From the NCBI GenBank assembly GCA_037447655.1, contig JBBHKE010001244.1, forward strand, positions 226,346 through 290,345: 64,000 nucleotides of DNA. The letters run 5' to 3'. Made by a program: the position numbers and the translations under genes. This DNA comes from Zygnema cylindricum (lineage: Eukaryota; Streptophyta; Zygnematophyceae; Zygnematales; Zygnemataceae). The first letter of the stretch is position 1. Each line of letters starts with the position of its first letter. The notes below the pieces were generated by a model, which worked only from the letters and a program-made list of their open reading frames with translations, had not been told where the DNA came from and made no database searches. Shown here piece after piece: positions 51,201 to 62,242 of this stretch.

Positions 51201-52977
51201 GCCTCCTGAGACAGCCGTCGCTCGTAAGCAATCAGCCCCAACAGCTCGGACTAACGGGGAACGATCAGATACCCCGTAACGCATCACAATCTTTACAGCC
51301 TCTCCATGAGCAGCAACAGAGCCACCACCTTGCATGCCCTCTACTGCATCCTGAAGAAGCTGCATCGCTGCTAATCGGATCCCAACCTACAGCCAGACAC
51401 GGCACAGTTTCGCTCAAATACTTGACTTTGGTGGGAAACAGCACAGCTGCGAACCACCATAAAATAACGACACCCATGGCTCTTCAACAGATCAATAATC
51501 AGGTGCACTTTTGATATCCTTTTGCCACAAGCCAGTTAATGCTTAACATAACCGCACAAAAAAGCAAGAACTTGTTGGAGCATACAGCCTGTTTACTTTT
51601 CTGCAACTGGGCCCAAGAGTACTACAAGTCTCTCTGGGAACTAGTAACAGAAAGACAGCTGCACCATCCTCAAAATGCCGAAACTCTTCCCTGATGGTTC
51701 ACTCAAGGTCATACAAGGACACATTTTTTGCTGCTATAGGTACAATTCAGCTTTCTATATTTGTATTGACCCGTCCAAATTTGTCTTTTGCCAGAAAACC
51801 TGAAGAACAGTAAATGTTTGCAAAAAATGCGATTTTTGGCTTCTCAGAGGTTACTCAAGAGTCTAATAAGCCCACAGTTTGTGCAGCAAAAATGCAGAAA
51901 CAAGTCTCTTGGACAGATCAGTAAGAAACAGACTGATCCATTAAGATATTTAATGCAGACAGAAAATTACCTCAGATGAGCGAATCAACTTGCCAACTAT
52001 GTTAACAGTCTCTGAAAAGCCAGACATTATTTTCTGCCCATGGTGCCGAGAAAGTGCCCCCAGACATTGAGCTATACCTGCCAGAAGAGAATACGAATTT
52101 CAGTAAAAAAAAAACTCAATAACATTCATCGCTATGCCTAACAATAAGTTTGACTATTAAACTTGAAGACATTCTCAGTCCCACTCCTTCAAAAATTAAA
52201 ATGTGAGAGTTATAAGCTGAAAAACTTACCGATTATAGCAGGAGGTTTGAGACCCTTCTCGGAAAATTGGCCCTGTAAGCTGCTGACTCTTGAATAAATA
52301 GATATCATATCACCAAGTTGGATAAATCGCACCATAGCGGATGCGCTCAGTCTCCTTATGGGTGGTGGAGCCCCCAAGATCAAGAGAGATTGCAGAGTAT
52401 CTTCGCATCTTCTTTGCAAAGCAAGCAAAGACTCCTGCTAATGTCATGCATAAAATTAGTCAAACTTGAAACACTAACGCAGAACGGAAGCATAGGGACT
52501 TGAAGATTTGCAAGAAACTGAAACCTGCTTATAAATCAATGAAGATAATTTTTATTTTTTTCTCGTCTTATCTTCATTTCTGGTGCGAGTAAGCATTACG
52601 GAGAAATGTCAACTGGCGTAAAATCACAGATCAATAACCACAGCTAATGATGAAAAAATTCACATAGATAATGAGCTTGCGCAGCCAGTAAACTTCTTCA
52701 AATCCTCTAAAGTCCATGGAGAAAAAGAGGATTTTTTTGAAAACCGTCAACGTCTGAAAATTTCATAGAAGCCCATGCAATGAGAAAACATCAAATCATC
52801 TCCTATTTTCTTACTCCGTTTTCTTACCTTTGGTTCATTCTCAATTGTTACAAGTAACTTGGTCAGAATATCAAAACAAGCAAGAGGGTCCGGTGTATTT
52901 TGAGAAGCAGTATGCACTATCAGTTGCAGTTCTGATGTAAGAGCTCCAAGTTTCGGAATCTCTTCTTCTAAAGCCAT
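24297..52977 (-). CDS. SWEETIE: SWEETIE, giant HEAT-repeat protein (HEATR5 family)
   Basis: At least 46 exons on the - strand, start ATG at 52977 and stop TGA at 24297-24299, give about 2,410 aa; Arabidopsis SWEETIE is about 2,200. The protein aligns in order from the N-terminus (TASQNTPDPLACFDILTKLL) through LGLNPQAQ, GGMALSTLVAPSV, AAGLSYIPHVQ, GDWLVLHLSELVALAYQ and VRPMGVSLLSTVL to the acidic C-terminus. Alpha-helical HEAT repeats fill most of it. In plants SWEETIE is needed for normal sugar, starch and trehalose-6-phosphate balance. Its animal relatives HEATR5A/B and yeast Laa1 work with the AP-1 clathrin adaptor at the trans-Golgi and endosomes, so a trafficking role is likely. Unusual points are two GC-AG introns, an Arg/Ser-rich insert in the exon 29143-29675, and three WD[AD]FQ motifs at the C-terminus. 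Short exons are still missing between 45887 and 46829 and between 27310 and 27925. Confidence 0.95.
24524..24631 (-). repeat. In-frame 24-bp coding repeat in the last SWEETIE exon
   Basis: A 24-bp unit (24524-24547, 24548-24571, 24572-24595, 24596-24619 and a partial fifth) encodes the octapeptide VEVVEEIG/GVEVVEEI in tandem. The units are nearly identical in DNA, so the expansion is recent. It makes the tail more acidic. Confidence 0.9.
24792..25061 (-). other. Three acidic WD[AD]FQ motifs in the SWEETIE tail
   Basis: The motifs are encoded at 25047-25061 (WDAFQ after DDEEDDDE), 24912-24926 (WDAFQ after DEDE) and 24792-24806 (WDDFQ after DDDD). Each follows a run of Asp/Glu. Arabidopsis SWEETIE, as I remember it, has one such motif (DDWDTFQ) near its end. 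WxxF in an acidic setting is a known ligand type for clathrin-adaptor ear domains; binding here is inference. Confidence 0.75.
32307..42137 (-). other. SWEETIE: SWEETIE exon map, middle part
   Basis: Exons in transcript order: 42069-42137, 41705-41827, 41499-41570, 41023-41127, 40565-40653, 40229-40385, 39729-39878, 39436-39485, 38278-38377, 36704-36760, 36430-36497, 36180-36273, 35809-36041, 35159-35315, 34940-35008, 34704-34760, 33875-33961, 32899-33027, 32307-32522. Reading phase is kept across all of them. The acceptor at 40385 was chosen because it gives CVRRSVGGMAL, matching the family. The exon 35809-36041 carries an acidic, glycine-rich loop (GDGGPGEDDEAGM). The longest introns are 36761-38277 (1.5 kb) and 38378-39435 (1.06 kb); I see no gene in either. 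Confidence 0.85.
40785..40978. mobile_element. Decayed MITE in a SWEETIE intron
   Basis: It shares the order of short blocks (GAGCGACGTG...TTTTCAACC, then GGCACCAAATTAGTGTTATT, then GTTAATAACGAAGC) with 50549-50829 and 57410-57612. The ends are degenerate relatives of the TACACC terminus. It lies wholly in the intron 40654-41022. Confidence 0.4.
42401..52977 (-). other. SWEETIE: SWEETIE exon map, 5' part
   Basis: Exons in transcript order: 52828-52977 (start), 52230-52434, 51971-52077, 51150-51386, 50904-50993, 49853-49940, 49149-49213, 48657-48767, 47204-47293, 46829-46909, 45762-45887, 45143-45246, 44793-44928, 44056-44168, 43478-43594, 43082-43252, 42719-42769, 42401-42494. The phases agree throughout. 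About 20 residues expected after TTLGE (46829) are not placed; a 17-nt exon at 45980-45996 (…CATCACAG|GTGGGT) may be part of them. The introns after 44793 and after 43082 begin with GC. Long introns lie at 47294-48656 and 49941-50903, the latter holding a MITE. Confidence 0.85.
50549..50829. mobile_element. TACACC-family MITE in a SWEETIE intron (281 bp)
   Basis: The left end is TACACCGTGAATGTTATTAG and the right end, reversed, TACACTGTGTGCCGTTATTA, so the family terminus is clear but older than in the 12-17 kb island. The inside holds two copies of a block near ATTGATACTATTTTAGGTT, about 65 bp apart. It lies inside the intron 49941-50903. Confidence 0.65.
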
Positions 52978-54742
52978 ATTTCCACTTCTCTTCTTCTCAG
53001 GCCTCGCTGGTGTCCGGTCTCAAGGCATTTCTCAATGAAGAACGCGGAGGGGAAAAAAAATATGGAACTAAAAGACGAATACGATTCGATCTCTTGGAAA
53101 AAATGTAAGATAGCACCGTTTCAGTCTTCCACTAAGAAAGCAGAGATCAGAATCACCGACAGGCAGTAAAATGTAGACTGTAGAGAGAGTCTGGGCAGAG
53201 AACTGAAATAATAAGCTATTGCTGATTTTAAATTTGTCTGATCTTCATCAAAGTTCACTTGCTGACTTCAGGGATGGGAGTCCACCCGTCACCATACCGT
53301 CTGAGGAAATGCGGTACATGCAATCACAATTGTAAAGTGCATGCAAACTGGCCTTAACACAATTATATAAAAGTCATCAAATTTGGCAGGTCAGACCGTC
53401 AGACCGTCAGAGGCAATTCCGTGACTCGTCAATCGTATCCGTTCTCCAATCTAACCGCTCATTTCACCTGCACTAAATGTCGCACTAAACTAGTTTCAGT
53501 GTTCGATAAAGTAAAGCGCGAACGTGAAAGTGTTGTCGGACGAAGGTCATGAAACTTATAGGCGTTGAAGGAAAAGCATTCCTGACACGAATTAAGATAC
53601 TGTACAGTACTGTAGTCTATATATGGTTGCCATGTGTACAACCCCAAGAGGAAAAGGCCGTACTAGCGTACACTTCAGGACTCAAGTTCTGAGGCGTGTC
53701 CAGAAGTCTGTGTCCGTACTGACGGCCGCTAACACCAGCTCTGGTAACGCGCGAAGACACCACCAACGATGAGAAGTGCAGGTACAGGTAGCTTCTAATA
53801 GGTTTGATGACGTGGCATTGCCTTGCGTGGAGGAACTGAACCGACTAAATTGGTGACAAGGCGCCATTTTGATTTTGTGAGAATAGCAAACCAGCGACCA
53901 AACCATTTACCATTGTCACGGACGACAGCAGGCATAGTGTGCAGGAACCAACAAATAAAAAGTGCGTACTCATATAAAATAGGATGTAATTAGAATAAAA
54001 TAAAGGCGAGTATATGCCACGTAGGAAGCTATACCGTACTGAAAGTGTATGTACTATTCAGTATCCACTCATTTGTTTCCACTCCACGCACGAGGGTGTT
54101 ATCGGCCGTCAGTACGAACGGGGTTCGGTAGACACTCGTGACGCATTAAAGTGTCCATTTTCGTACGAACTTTTTCTGTGGGGTGCCCACAGCATTTTGG
54201 GGTGTTTTGTGTTTTAGCAACTTCCTTTACCATACAGCTGCATTCTGTGAAAACCGTACACACTGACGGAAACGTGCTGAAGGTCTACGAAACTGCTGAG
54301 ACGCAGTTCAGTTCGCCTTGATTAACGGAACTACGGCCATGTGAGCAGGCTTCGCAGCTTGTTATCTGCCACGGTCCAACATCTGCATGTGATGAATCTC
54401 TACACTGCTGACATTTCCGGGGAGAATTTTAGTATTTTACAATATGTGATAATCGCTAGCATGTCAACATGATGTGGGAGTTAAAAACAGAGTGAAATAC
54501 CAAAACAGTAGAATACCTTTACAAATTCCTTTGCTGATTGTAGGAGAAAATGTGCACTAGAAGAGGACTACTAGTATTATAAGACGGTCGCTTTATCTAG
54601 CAGGTGAAGTCCATTTCTCTTCTTAAAGTACAAGCTGGAATAGTCCTTCAACATTGTTAGGAGGAGACTTCTGGCTAGTTATTTAATAAAGTTCAGAAGA
54701 GTTTATGTCATTTGGTGACAACATTGTTGTAAGCAATTCATC
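52978..54742. promoter_or_regulatory. Divergent intergenic region between SWEETIE and COX19
   Basis: This 1.8-kb stretch must hold the promoters of both genes. It contains a small direct repeat (CAGACCGT twice, about 53393-53410) and scattered GTACTG strings. The short open frames (for example 53682-53906 on - and 54014-54217 on +) are not recognised. No TATA box or other site could be assigned with confidence. Confidence 0.5.
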
Positions 54743-54954
54743 ATGGCTGCGTTTGGAGGGCCGAGGACTCCAGCACCTGCACCTCCAGAGAAAGGGGTGT
54801 TTCCGCTAGACCACTTCAATGAATGTCGACCGGTGTGTAATTATTTTCTCGTAAAAAGCAACTAGACTTATATTTACATGTTTGTGTACTTCGCGTGCAC
54901 AATCTATGTACCATAGGCGTATGTGTGTGGGTGTGTGTGTGTGTGTGTGTGAGG

Positions 54955-54989
<35 letters not shown>

Positions 54990-56366
54990 TGAGTAGCTAG
55001 TGACGGTGTACATTGGGAAGAAACTCGATAGCCTAGGTTAATGATTACAATCCACCAACCTTATTCAAGTATGGTTGAGTAAATTAGCAGCAAATGCATC
55101 CCAAGTTTCATCATCTTGTGACCTCCTTGCTCTACAAGATTTTGGTCTTTGCTCCATCAATGTCTCATAATGCATGTGCAACTTTTGACTGGGGGTAAAA
55201 TTTCTTTGTATATTCCATTGTGTTTGTAGTCTGGAGAAGTATGGCCTATGGAATCAAACGAATTTGTAAACATGGTTCTCTAGATTTGCAAATTGGAATG
55301 TGATCTTGCCAACATTAAATGATACCTTCCTCTGAAAGGTTGTTGTAACTTTTCTGGTAATGTACTTTTTGTGCAGTTATTCAAAAGTAGAGCAAATTGT
55401 GCAAGCTTGTTTGAAAAAACTTGGTTGTGTTTTTCCCTAGGGCCACTTGTTTTTGTCCTGAAGGTGGCAGTTGATCAAGGTTAGACATTTGTTGGTGTTG
55501 GACACGGACAATGCAGAAATTACCACTGTTAAAGTACGACTTCTATGATGGGTCATAACGGGGTACAGATTATGGTGAAATATATGGAGTGCCTCAAGGA
55601 AAATAATAACCGTGGGGAATACTGTCGGGAAATCTCTAAAGAATACTTACAATGCCGCATGGACAGGTGAGCCTTTTTTTCCTTTTTGGTCTCCTACATG
55701 CACTACATCTGTACATTTACACATTATTTCATGTCTCACTTCCTATGATGTAGCTTTGCTTGCAGCCCCTTCCTAGTCTTTCGTGGCTTTCATAATTGCA
55801 GCTAGAGTGTGCCTGAAGATACAGTTTGGGCTGAAGTATTTAGTGAATTGGCCAACTACATGGAGACCTGTGAGCATGAAGACCGATGCTGCAACAATGG
55901 TTATGCCCCTTCCACACTTTGGCCGATTTTTTGGGCAGGTGGTCCATTGTAGTGGATGTAATGTGATACCTGCAGTTTCAAGCCGCGTAAACTTGATTCT
56001 ACTCTGTTGCTCAGAGAAACATTGATGAATAGCAGAAAGGCATCTGCTTGACAAGCTCCTCCTTTGAGAATATGTGATGAAAAGTGTCACTACTTTTTTG
56101 CTTACCTTTTGAAAACCTTGCTAACCAGATCTCTTTCACTGAAACCATATCTCTTTCACTGACACCAGGTCTCTTTCTCTTTTGTGCAAACCTGATGTAT
56201 TGCCAGGAACTTGATGGCGAGGCAAAAGCTTTCAGAGCTCGGCTTTTCAGAGGAAGAAGACAAGCCTTCTCATGCGATGGATACTGCTAGTCCTAATGAA
56301 GCAGAAAAGACAAAAACTGGTTTTCTGGCAGGCTTGCCACAGCAAACAGGAAGAGAAAATAAATAG
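54743..56366 (+). CDS. COX19: Cytochrome c oxidase assembly protein COX19
   Basis: Three exons, 54743-54832, 55569-55666 and 56207-56366, give 115 aa with GT-AG borders and matching phases. The start MAAFGGPRTPAPAPPEKG is followed by VFPLDHFNEC, the COX19 signature. Two CX9C motifs are complete: C-RPIMVKYME-C and C-REISKEYLQ-C. The helix end RMDRNLMARQKLSELGF is also typical. COX19 is a small soluble protein of the mitochondrial intermembrane space, imported through the Mia40 disulfide relay and needed for copper delivery to cytochrome oxidase with COX11. The tail after SELGF (about 40 residues, rich in E, D, K, S) is low in complexity, as in plant COX19. AATAAA overlaps the stop codon. Exon 1 is short and in the usual place for this family. 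Confidence 0.95.
54921..54987. repeat. (TG)n-(GA)n compound microsatellite in COX19 intron 1
   Basis: About 30 bp of TG/GT repeats is followed by GAGGGGGAGA and about 28 bp of GA repeats. It lies in the first intron, about 90 bp after the donor. Confidence 0.95.
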
Positions 56367-58621
56367 ATCATAAACACACAGGCCTAAATTTCTGGTCTTT
56401 TTGTATTAGAATGGAAAGTAATTTCTTTGTTTGGGCTGTTTGTTGACTAGATCCAACTGTAGAGGTCCCAATGGTCAAACAGCAGTTTTTTCCTTGTATG
56501 TAGAAAGCAAGAAATTCTTGAGGGTTTTTTTTTTCGTTTCATTTACTTACCAGTCCTGTTTTTCCTTTTGTTTCTTTAAAACCTTGGTATAGATTGAGTC
56601 ATAGTAGTTTAGACAAACTTTCAATGCCGATATCTTGACTTCTAATAAATGAGGCTGATGTCCAGCTCAGTTCAACAGCTACAGTCGTGTGACATCACTC
56701 TGAAATGCATAACTCTTGCTGACATCTTTTGAACTATACATCATTTCATGCCTTTTTTATTTTGCCTCCTGAAATTTTTTGTCAATGTATGTGGCATTGA
56801 ATCCCTGTGTGAATCATAGAACAAAGTGTACAAACCGTACATACTTCAATTTGTCCTGTTGAACCTTTAAGTACGTACAGTACAAGTATGTACTCTTTTT
56901 AGTCAAAATACTAATTTTGGCACGAATGCATTTACTTAACTGTTTCTGATCAGCATGGCTCATCTGTCCGCCAGAAACTCACCAGAATTATAGCATTTTT
57001 TATTTGTTTTTTTTTTAGAAGTCCAGACCGTTTCTCTAACCAAAACGGACGTCACATAGAAAGGCTGTAGCACATGTGAGCTGTGGGACATATGGTAGGG
57101 CCACATGGGCGCTGGTTTTCTAGAATGCAAGCTAGTTCGGAGTACAAACTGTTCGTACTCAACCAATAATTCGTACTGAGTACATACAGTTCTATCACAT
57201 TTTTGCTCTATGGAATAAGTAGCTTTGTTTGACAACTATGTGCAATATCAATCACTTGTGGACACTTTCCTTGCACAAATATTTTATGGCATCTCAAACT
57301 GGAATGAGTCTGGGAGTTACTAAGTATAGATTGTGGTTTTGACTTTCTTATAAGTCTTGGTAGTTAGCTCTTGCAGTGTCATCTTCAATAGTGTGGTCAG
57401 TGTCGTTTCATGTCGACATATTTGAAGATCGTCAAATATTCTATGCCATGAGTCGTTATCAGTTTCGAATGACGTGGGCTGGTTTTTAAACCTTGTAAGC
57501 ATAAGCGTCAAAGAGAAATGAAACATTGTTGACGCTATTTTTTTGCTCAGAGGGCAGAAAAGACGGGCACCGAGTTAGTATTATTGACGTTAAGGACAAT
57601 TTACGGTTCGCCATTGCCATATTAAATGTGGAGAAACTTCATTCGAGGAATTTTCCATGCTTAACTTGGTAGTTTTGTGTAATGAGTAAATTATTGTTGT
57701 AATTTTTGTTAATGCACATTCACAGTTGTCTTTACAGTTTATTGTTACTTCCACGGTTGACCAGTTGCCAAAATAAATCCTCTGGACGTTTGACGTTAGA
57801 TATTTGGAGCAGAATTTTGTGGACAAAGGAGTCAGGCCAGGTACTGACTTGTTTACTGCAATATGGAACAACAAAAAAGTGGTCGCACAGTTTCAGAAAA
57901 GAAAGAATATCCAAAGCTTGACAAGGATTGTCTCAGCCATTTTAAAAGAAAATTATGGATGCACCTTTCAGTCTCCCTTTTTTCTACCGCTGACTCTGCT
58001 TTATCATTCTCTTTTTGGCTTTCGATGTCACTCTGTAGGCAACATGTGTACTAAGGCGTGTTGTTGTCTTGTTATCCCTTTTAGTTAAAGTATATGGTTT
58101 CTTCAGAGCTCTAGCTTCATGTTAACGGAAGAAACTGACTTTCTAGCATTACATACTCCACACTTCCCATCATTATTATAGTTAATACCACTAATTTGCG
58201 AGCATGATATTTGACCCAAAATCCTCAACCAGTGCTAATATAACTCATTATCTCTAGTGTAAAGCGTAGTTATCGTCACGAACGCCATCATAAAAATAAT
58301 GTCATTGCTCAGTGTCTTTTGCTATTGTTTTAGGGTTTCCATCTGTGCATCATTTTGTATATCTTGGCAAATGGAAAACAAGGCAACTTAAATGCAAAAA
58401 GTGAAGAGAGATCAAACACTTAGTAGTTAAGAATCGTAAAGATTTTTTTCTTCACATGGGAGGTAGCAGAAGAAGGATTTCAACAGCAAAGACTACAATT
58501 CTACATATAACCAGACACAACAAATATAAACAACAATGGACTGATCCATTACGAAATATTCATTTGAACAAAATGTCTCACGAGAAGATCGTGAAACCCT
58601 AAAAACCCTAATAATAAAATA
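56367..58621. mobile_element. Intergenic region with a decayed MITE at about 57410-57612
   Basis: 57410-57612 resembles the SWEETIE-intron elements in several blocks (CAGTTTCGAATGACGTGG, GGGCACCGAGTTAGTATTAT). A cluster of GTAC/TACGTAC strings lies at 56825-56900 and another at 57140-57185. The open frames (for example 57706-57921 and 57804-58088) overlap one another in different frames and show no domain. The remainder holds nothing recognised. Confidence 0.4.
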
Positions 58622-58692
58622 GGTTCTACCGGGATTTAAACCCAGGTCACTGGATTCAAAGTCCAGAGTGCTAACCACTACACCATAGAACC
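58622..58692 (-). tRNA. tRNA-Gln (anticodon TTG)
   Basis: Read on the - strand the 71 bases fold into a complete cloverleaf. The acceptor stem GGTTCTA pairs with TAGAACC, the D arm contains TGGTGTAGTGG (A box), and the anticodon stem CTGGA/TCCAG holds the loop CTTTGAA with TTG at 58657-58659. The T arm has GGTTTAAATCC (B box). There is no intron and CCA is not encoded, as expected for a nuclear gene. Downstream on - a TTTT run follows within 10 bases, a usual Pol III stop. The sequence is close to the common plant tRNA-Gln(UUG). Confidence 0.97.
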
Positions 58693-60586
58693 GAAGTTGA
58701 ATACTATTTGTCTTATAATTTATTTATATTATAATATTTTTATCCCTTATTATTATTGATTTTTTTGTTTTCTTGCGAAGGCTCGTACACCGAAAATCGC
58801 TATTAGTGATTGTCGGTGAAAGCGTTAACGGGAAAGATTTCGCAACTCTCGACGGAAATTCCAGTATTCGATAGACGATCCCTCGCGGGCCGCATCACAG
58901 TGCGTATTTAGACGCTTCAACTGACTCGCTCTCCATGTGTTGAAATTTGCTTTACCCTAAGTCCCTCACTACGGACGGCTAAGATGAGCTACCTAGCGAT
59001 ATCGACAGTCTACACGCTCTCTAATTCCGTTGACGTGAATCATACACGGGGGCAAGCTTACGCGGCGACAATCTACGCCGTAGACGAATCCCCTTATTCA
59101 AACGGGTTCGCTGGAAGTCTTTGTTATCTTAACCGTCAGATTCGTCAGATTCGTCAGATTCTTAACTGAATTCAGTTCCAGATGCCGTTCGATGACCGTT
59201 TTATAGAGTGAACGAGAACTGTACGGCGAAATTATTCAGTGGGCGGCTGAGATTTTCAGGCTGTAATAGCCTCCAGTCGGACGATGAAATTTGGCGATGA
59301 TGGTGTACACAACACGCCAGAGTACATTTGTTATCATTTAGTCATTTACGATGTTTACAGTGTGAACTTTACACAATGCGACGTTCGGGAACTGTTCGCA
59401 AAAGGACTCACTATTTGGAGATCTCGTGATTACCAAGACACTCCTTGGACTGGAGAAAGGTATGCCTGTTTTGGCGCGAAAAAGGCAACACCGTTCTAGA
59501 AATGTCAAACATAAAAGAAGAATAGGTAGTGTAAAGCTGTCCTAAATAACTTTAGAGGTGAAAATAATCCTTGACAATCTGCGGTTTTATCTCAAAGTGT
59601 TATTCTTGAGTGTGGCTTTTAGGCAGGGTTTAGAAAGTAGTATGCTAAGGTTAGAAAAGATCACAGTAAGTACTTGTATATTAAAATGCAATGCCGCCAC
59701 TACTACTAAACAAATGTTAAGAAGGAATAGTACAAACACAAAAATAATTCTTGACATCAATTCACGTATAAGTTTTGCTGAATAAGCTGTCCTCACAGTG
59801 TGAATACTCTTAATGTAAATCCTTTTGTTTCCTCTTTATTTGACATGTAGATTTCGCCCAACTTTCTACAGTTGTCTCAAATTCACAATTGTTTAACTTT
59901 TCCACAGAGTGTCAACCGAAACGCCTGTAAATTGTTAATAAACGCTGTGAAAAAAAACACAGGTATGGAATACACATCAAATACAATACCCTGGCATAGA
60001 ATACTCAGGTAATACAACTCAGGTACTACAATACACAGGCAATATGGTACACAAGTACAAGAATATACGGGCCTACAATCCACATGTAGAATAACAAATG
60101 TTACAATACGCAGAAAACACAATACAGGTAATATAATACAGAAGGTATAATATTTCATAAACAACAAGGAATACCGAAGGAGGGAGAAGGGTTCAAGCCT
60201 TCAAAGTCATTGAAAAGCATTGATAACAAGTGATAATTAGACGAAGACCAGCCTTTGAATTATACACAAATACGAAACAGAAGAACATTAACAGATTATC
60301 AATGTTAAAGACATAAACCAAAGAGTAATCCATACTTCGAGCTAATTATCTGTAATGGATACAATACGCTTACTGGTTCAGCAGAACATACTAAATGCGC
60401 ATACAAGATAAAATGTTGTGATTGGTTCCTACCCATAAGAATGTGAGGAATTCCATCATGGACCTCCTCAATAGAGCCGATCCTGTCACAACCCTCATAC
60501 TAACCATAATAAATGACCCTTCCTAGATACAGTTTATCGCCTATGTACAACCAACTGCATCTACTACAACAACTGAGTAATAAACT
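58693..60586. other. Intergenic region, a solo element end and a degenerate repeat
   Basis: TACACCGAAAATCGCTATTA at 58786 is a lone left end of the TACACC family without a partner. A 9-bp unit (GTCAGATTC type) is repeated three times at about 59134-59161. 59960-60165 is a degenerate tandem array of AATACA-CAGGTA-like words. A 71-codon open frame at 59284-59499 is not recognised. The end of this stretch is probably the 3' UTR of SppA. Confidence 0.45.
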
Positions 60587-62242
60587 CTAAATGTTGTCAT
60601 TACTCACATACCCGAGCAGACTAAGAAGCAGAGAAGTACTGACAACATCCATGCCAGCCCTCGATCCTATTGGTTGACCCACTCCTTCAATAAAAATATC
60701 GTCCATTCTTGCTTGTGGCTGACCAGAAGCAAGAGCTTCATAACCATCCGGTAGGAAGGCTTCCTTCAAAAGTTCGACTAATGTCTCTCTCCTTCCTTCT
60801 GTTACCTCTCCCCCTGAAAACAACGAAGCCATTTGAGCTCCTCCAGCAAGGAGCATCTGTATTGACGGCTGTTGCCTCGATAATTCTACCAATCGAACCT
60901 GAACAATTTCACAAACGGAAAATCTAATGTCAATAAACCTTGTATGTGATTCAAGTATTATACTATACGAATGGTTATTATGTTACTAAGTTATAATTAG
61001 AAACCTTTAACTTCATAAGTACCCGGTATTTTCCTCCAGTAACAGAGCTATACATTTCTTCACATCGAGGCACAGAACTTTACACTACGCATTATCTATT
61101 GTGATAAGATATTAGCAATATAACATATTTGCAACACAAAAACTCCTAAAGCATCTCCTTAACTACATGCTGATAAAAAGGAAAGGAAAAGAAACAAAGT
61201 AAAAAATGCAAAAACGAGAACTCACTGGCTCGTCTGCTGCAATCCCAGCTTTCTGTTTTGCAATGGCTATGGCTCGTGGCATCCCTCCAACGGCGTCTAC
61301 AAGACGTCGCTGCGCTGCCGCTATTCCTGTCCAGACTCGCCCCTGAGCATACTCTTCCATTTGATCGACCTGAAAGAAACCGGCATATACAATATTTTAC
61401 AGTAAGGAAAATGAAAAACGTAGCCAGATACAACGTAATACAAACATAATCTATTGCATTAAACAATGAATAGGATGTATATAAACAGATATCAACAATC
61501 CAATGCTGACTTCCTCGCCAGCCATAGATGTAATTGGTTTACAAAGAAAACAATCAAGGAACAAGAGGGACGATAAGGTAAATGAAGCTAAAACTAAGAA
61601 CTAATATACTTCTGCATTAATCAATCATCCATACCACAAGCAAAAGACAATGTCATACTGGCTTTAACCTCCTGTCGGTGCCTTCCAATAACCCAACTAC
61701 CACTATGATGGTGAAAGATGGTAGACTTACTTCCATAGATCGAGACTCTGCTGCTTTGTTTCTAAAGGATTGGTAGGCCTTTTGAGCTCCCTTGGCGAAA
61801 TACTCTTCTTCTTCAGGACTGACGAACACCAATCATCAAAATATTTCTGTCAGTTCCTTGTACTTCACTCGTCAGCATAAAAGATTAACTGATTATTCCA
61901 TCGTACAGAATACAAAAAATATCTCTCGCCGAAACATCTCAAGATCAGAGTTGAACTAATTCAGCAGATCTTCATGTCTCCATACACTATTTCACACCAA
62001 AGGAGCCACATCACTGCAACCCCAGTGGAAAAAGTGCCACTCCTCACTCTTCACTCCTACGTTCCTCTCACCTTCTTCATGCTACTCCTTCACACTCATT
62101 CCACTCACACCAATCAATCATTCGTTTTCACCCTCTCACCTGAATGGTCGTTGGTCTGCATCAACCTCTGCAAATCTTCCCCTTGAAATTATCTCCTTGC
62201 TGAAGCCCACACGCTGGTAGAGCTCTCCCAGATTGAATTTTC
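60587..62242 (-). CDS. SPPA: Signal peptide peptidase SppA (protease IV, S49), C-terminal part; 5' part outside window
   Basis: Four exons on the - strand, in transcript order: 62140-62242, 61731-61818, 61226-61369, 60587-60898 (stop TAG at 60587-60589). The phases join. The peptide reads GKFNLGELYQRVGFSKEIIS, RGRFAEVDADQRPF, SPEEEEYFAKGAQKAYQSFR, NKAAESRSMEVDQMEEYAQG, RVWTGIAAAQRRLVDAVGG, AIAIAKQKAG, then a less conserved tail. This is the segment downstream of the catalytic serine region in plant SPPA1-type, thylakoid-associated serine/lysine proteases implicated in light acclimation. The catalytic Lys and the Ser in SGGYY are not in the window, so activity cannot be judged. The exon at 62140 starts in phase 1, so the gene continues upstream; the intron there is either longer than 1.7 kb or hides exons I could not see. 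Confidence 0.88.

Noticed and set aside
57706-58088. Overlapping open frames after COX19
   Set aside because: Different frames and both strands are open for similar lengths, with no domain or splice support.
59284-59499. 71-codon open frame, protein-like in places (DTPWTGERYACF)
   Set aside because: No match to a known family and no sign of neighbouring exons; kept only as a note in the intergenic entry.
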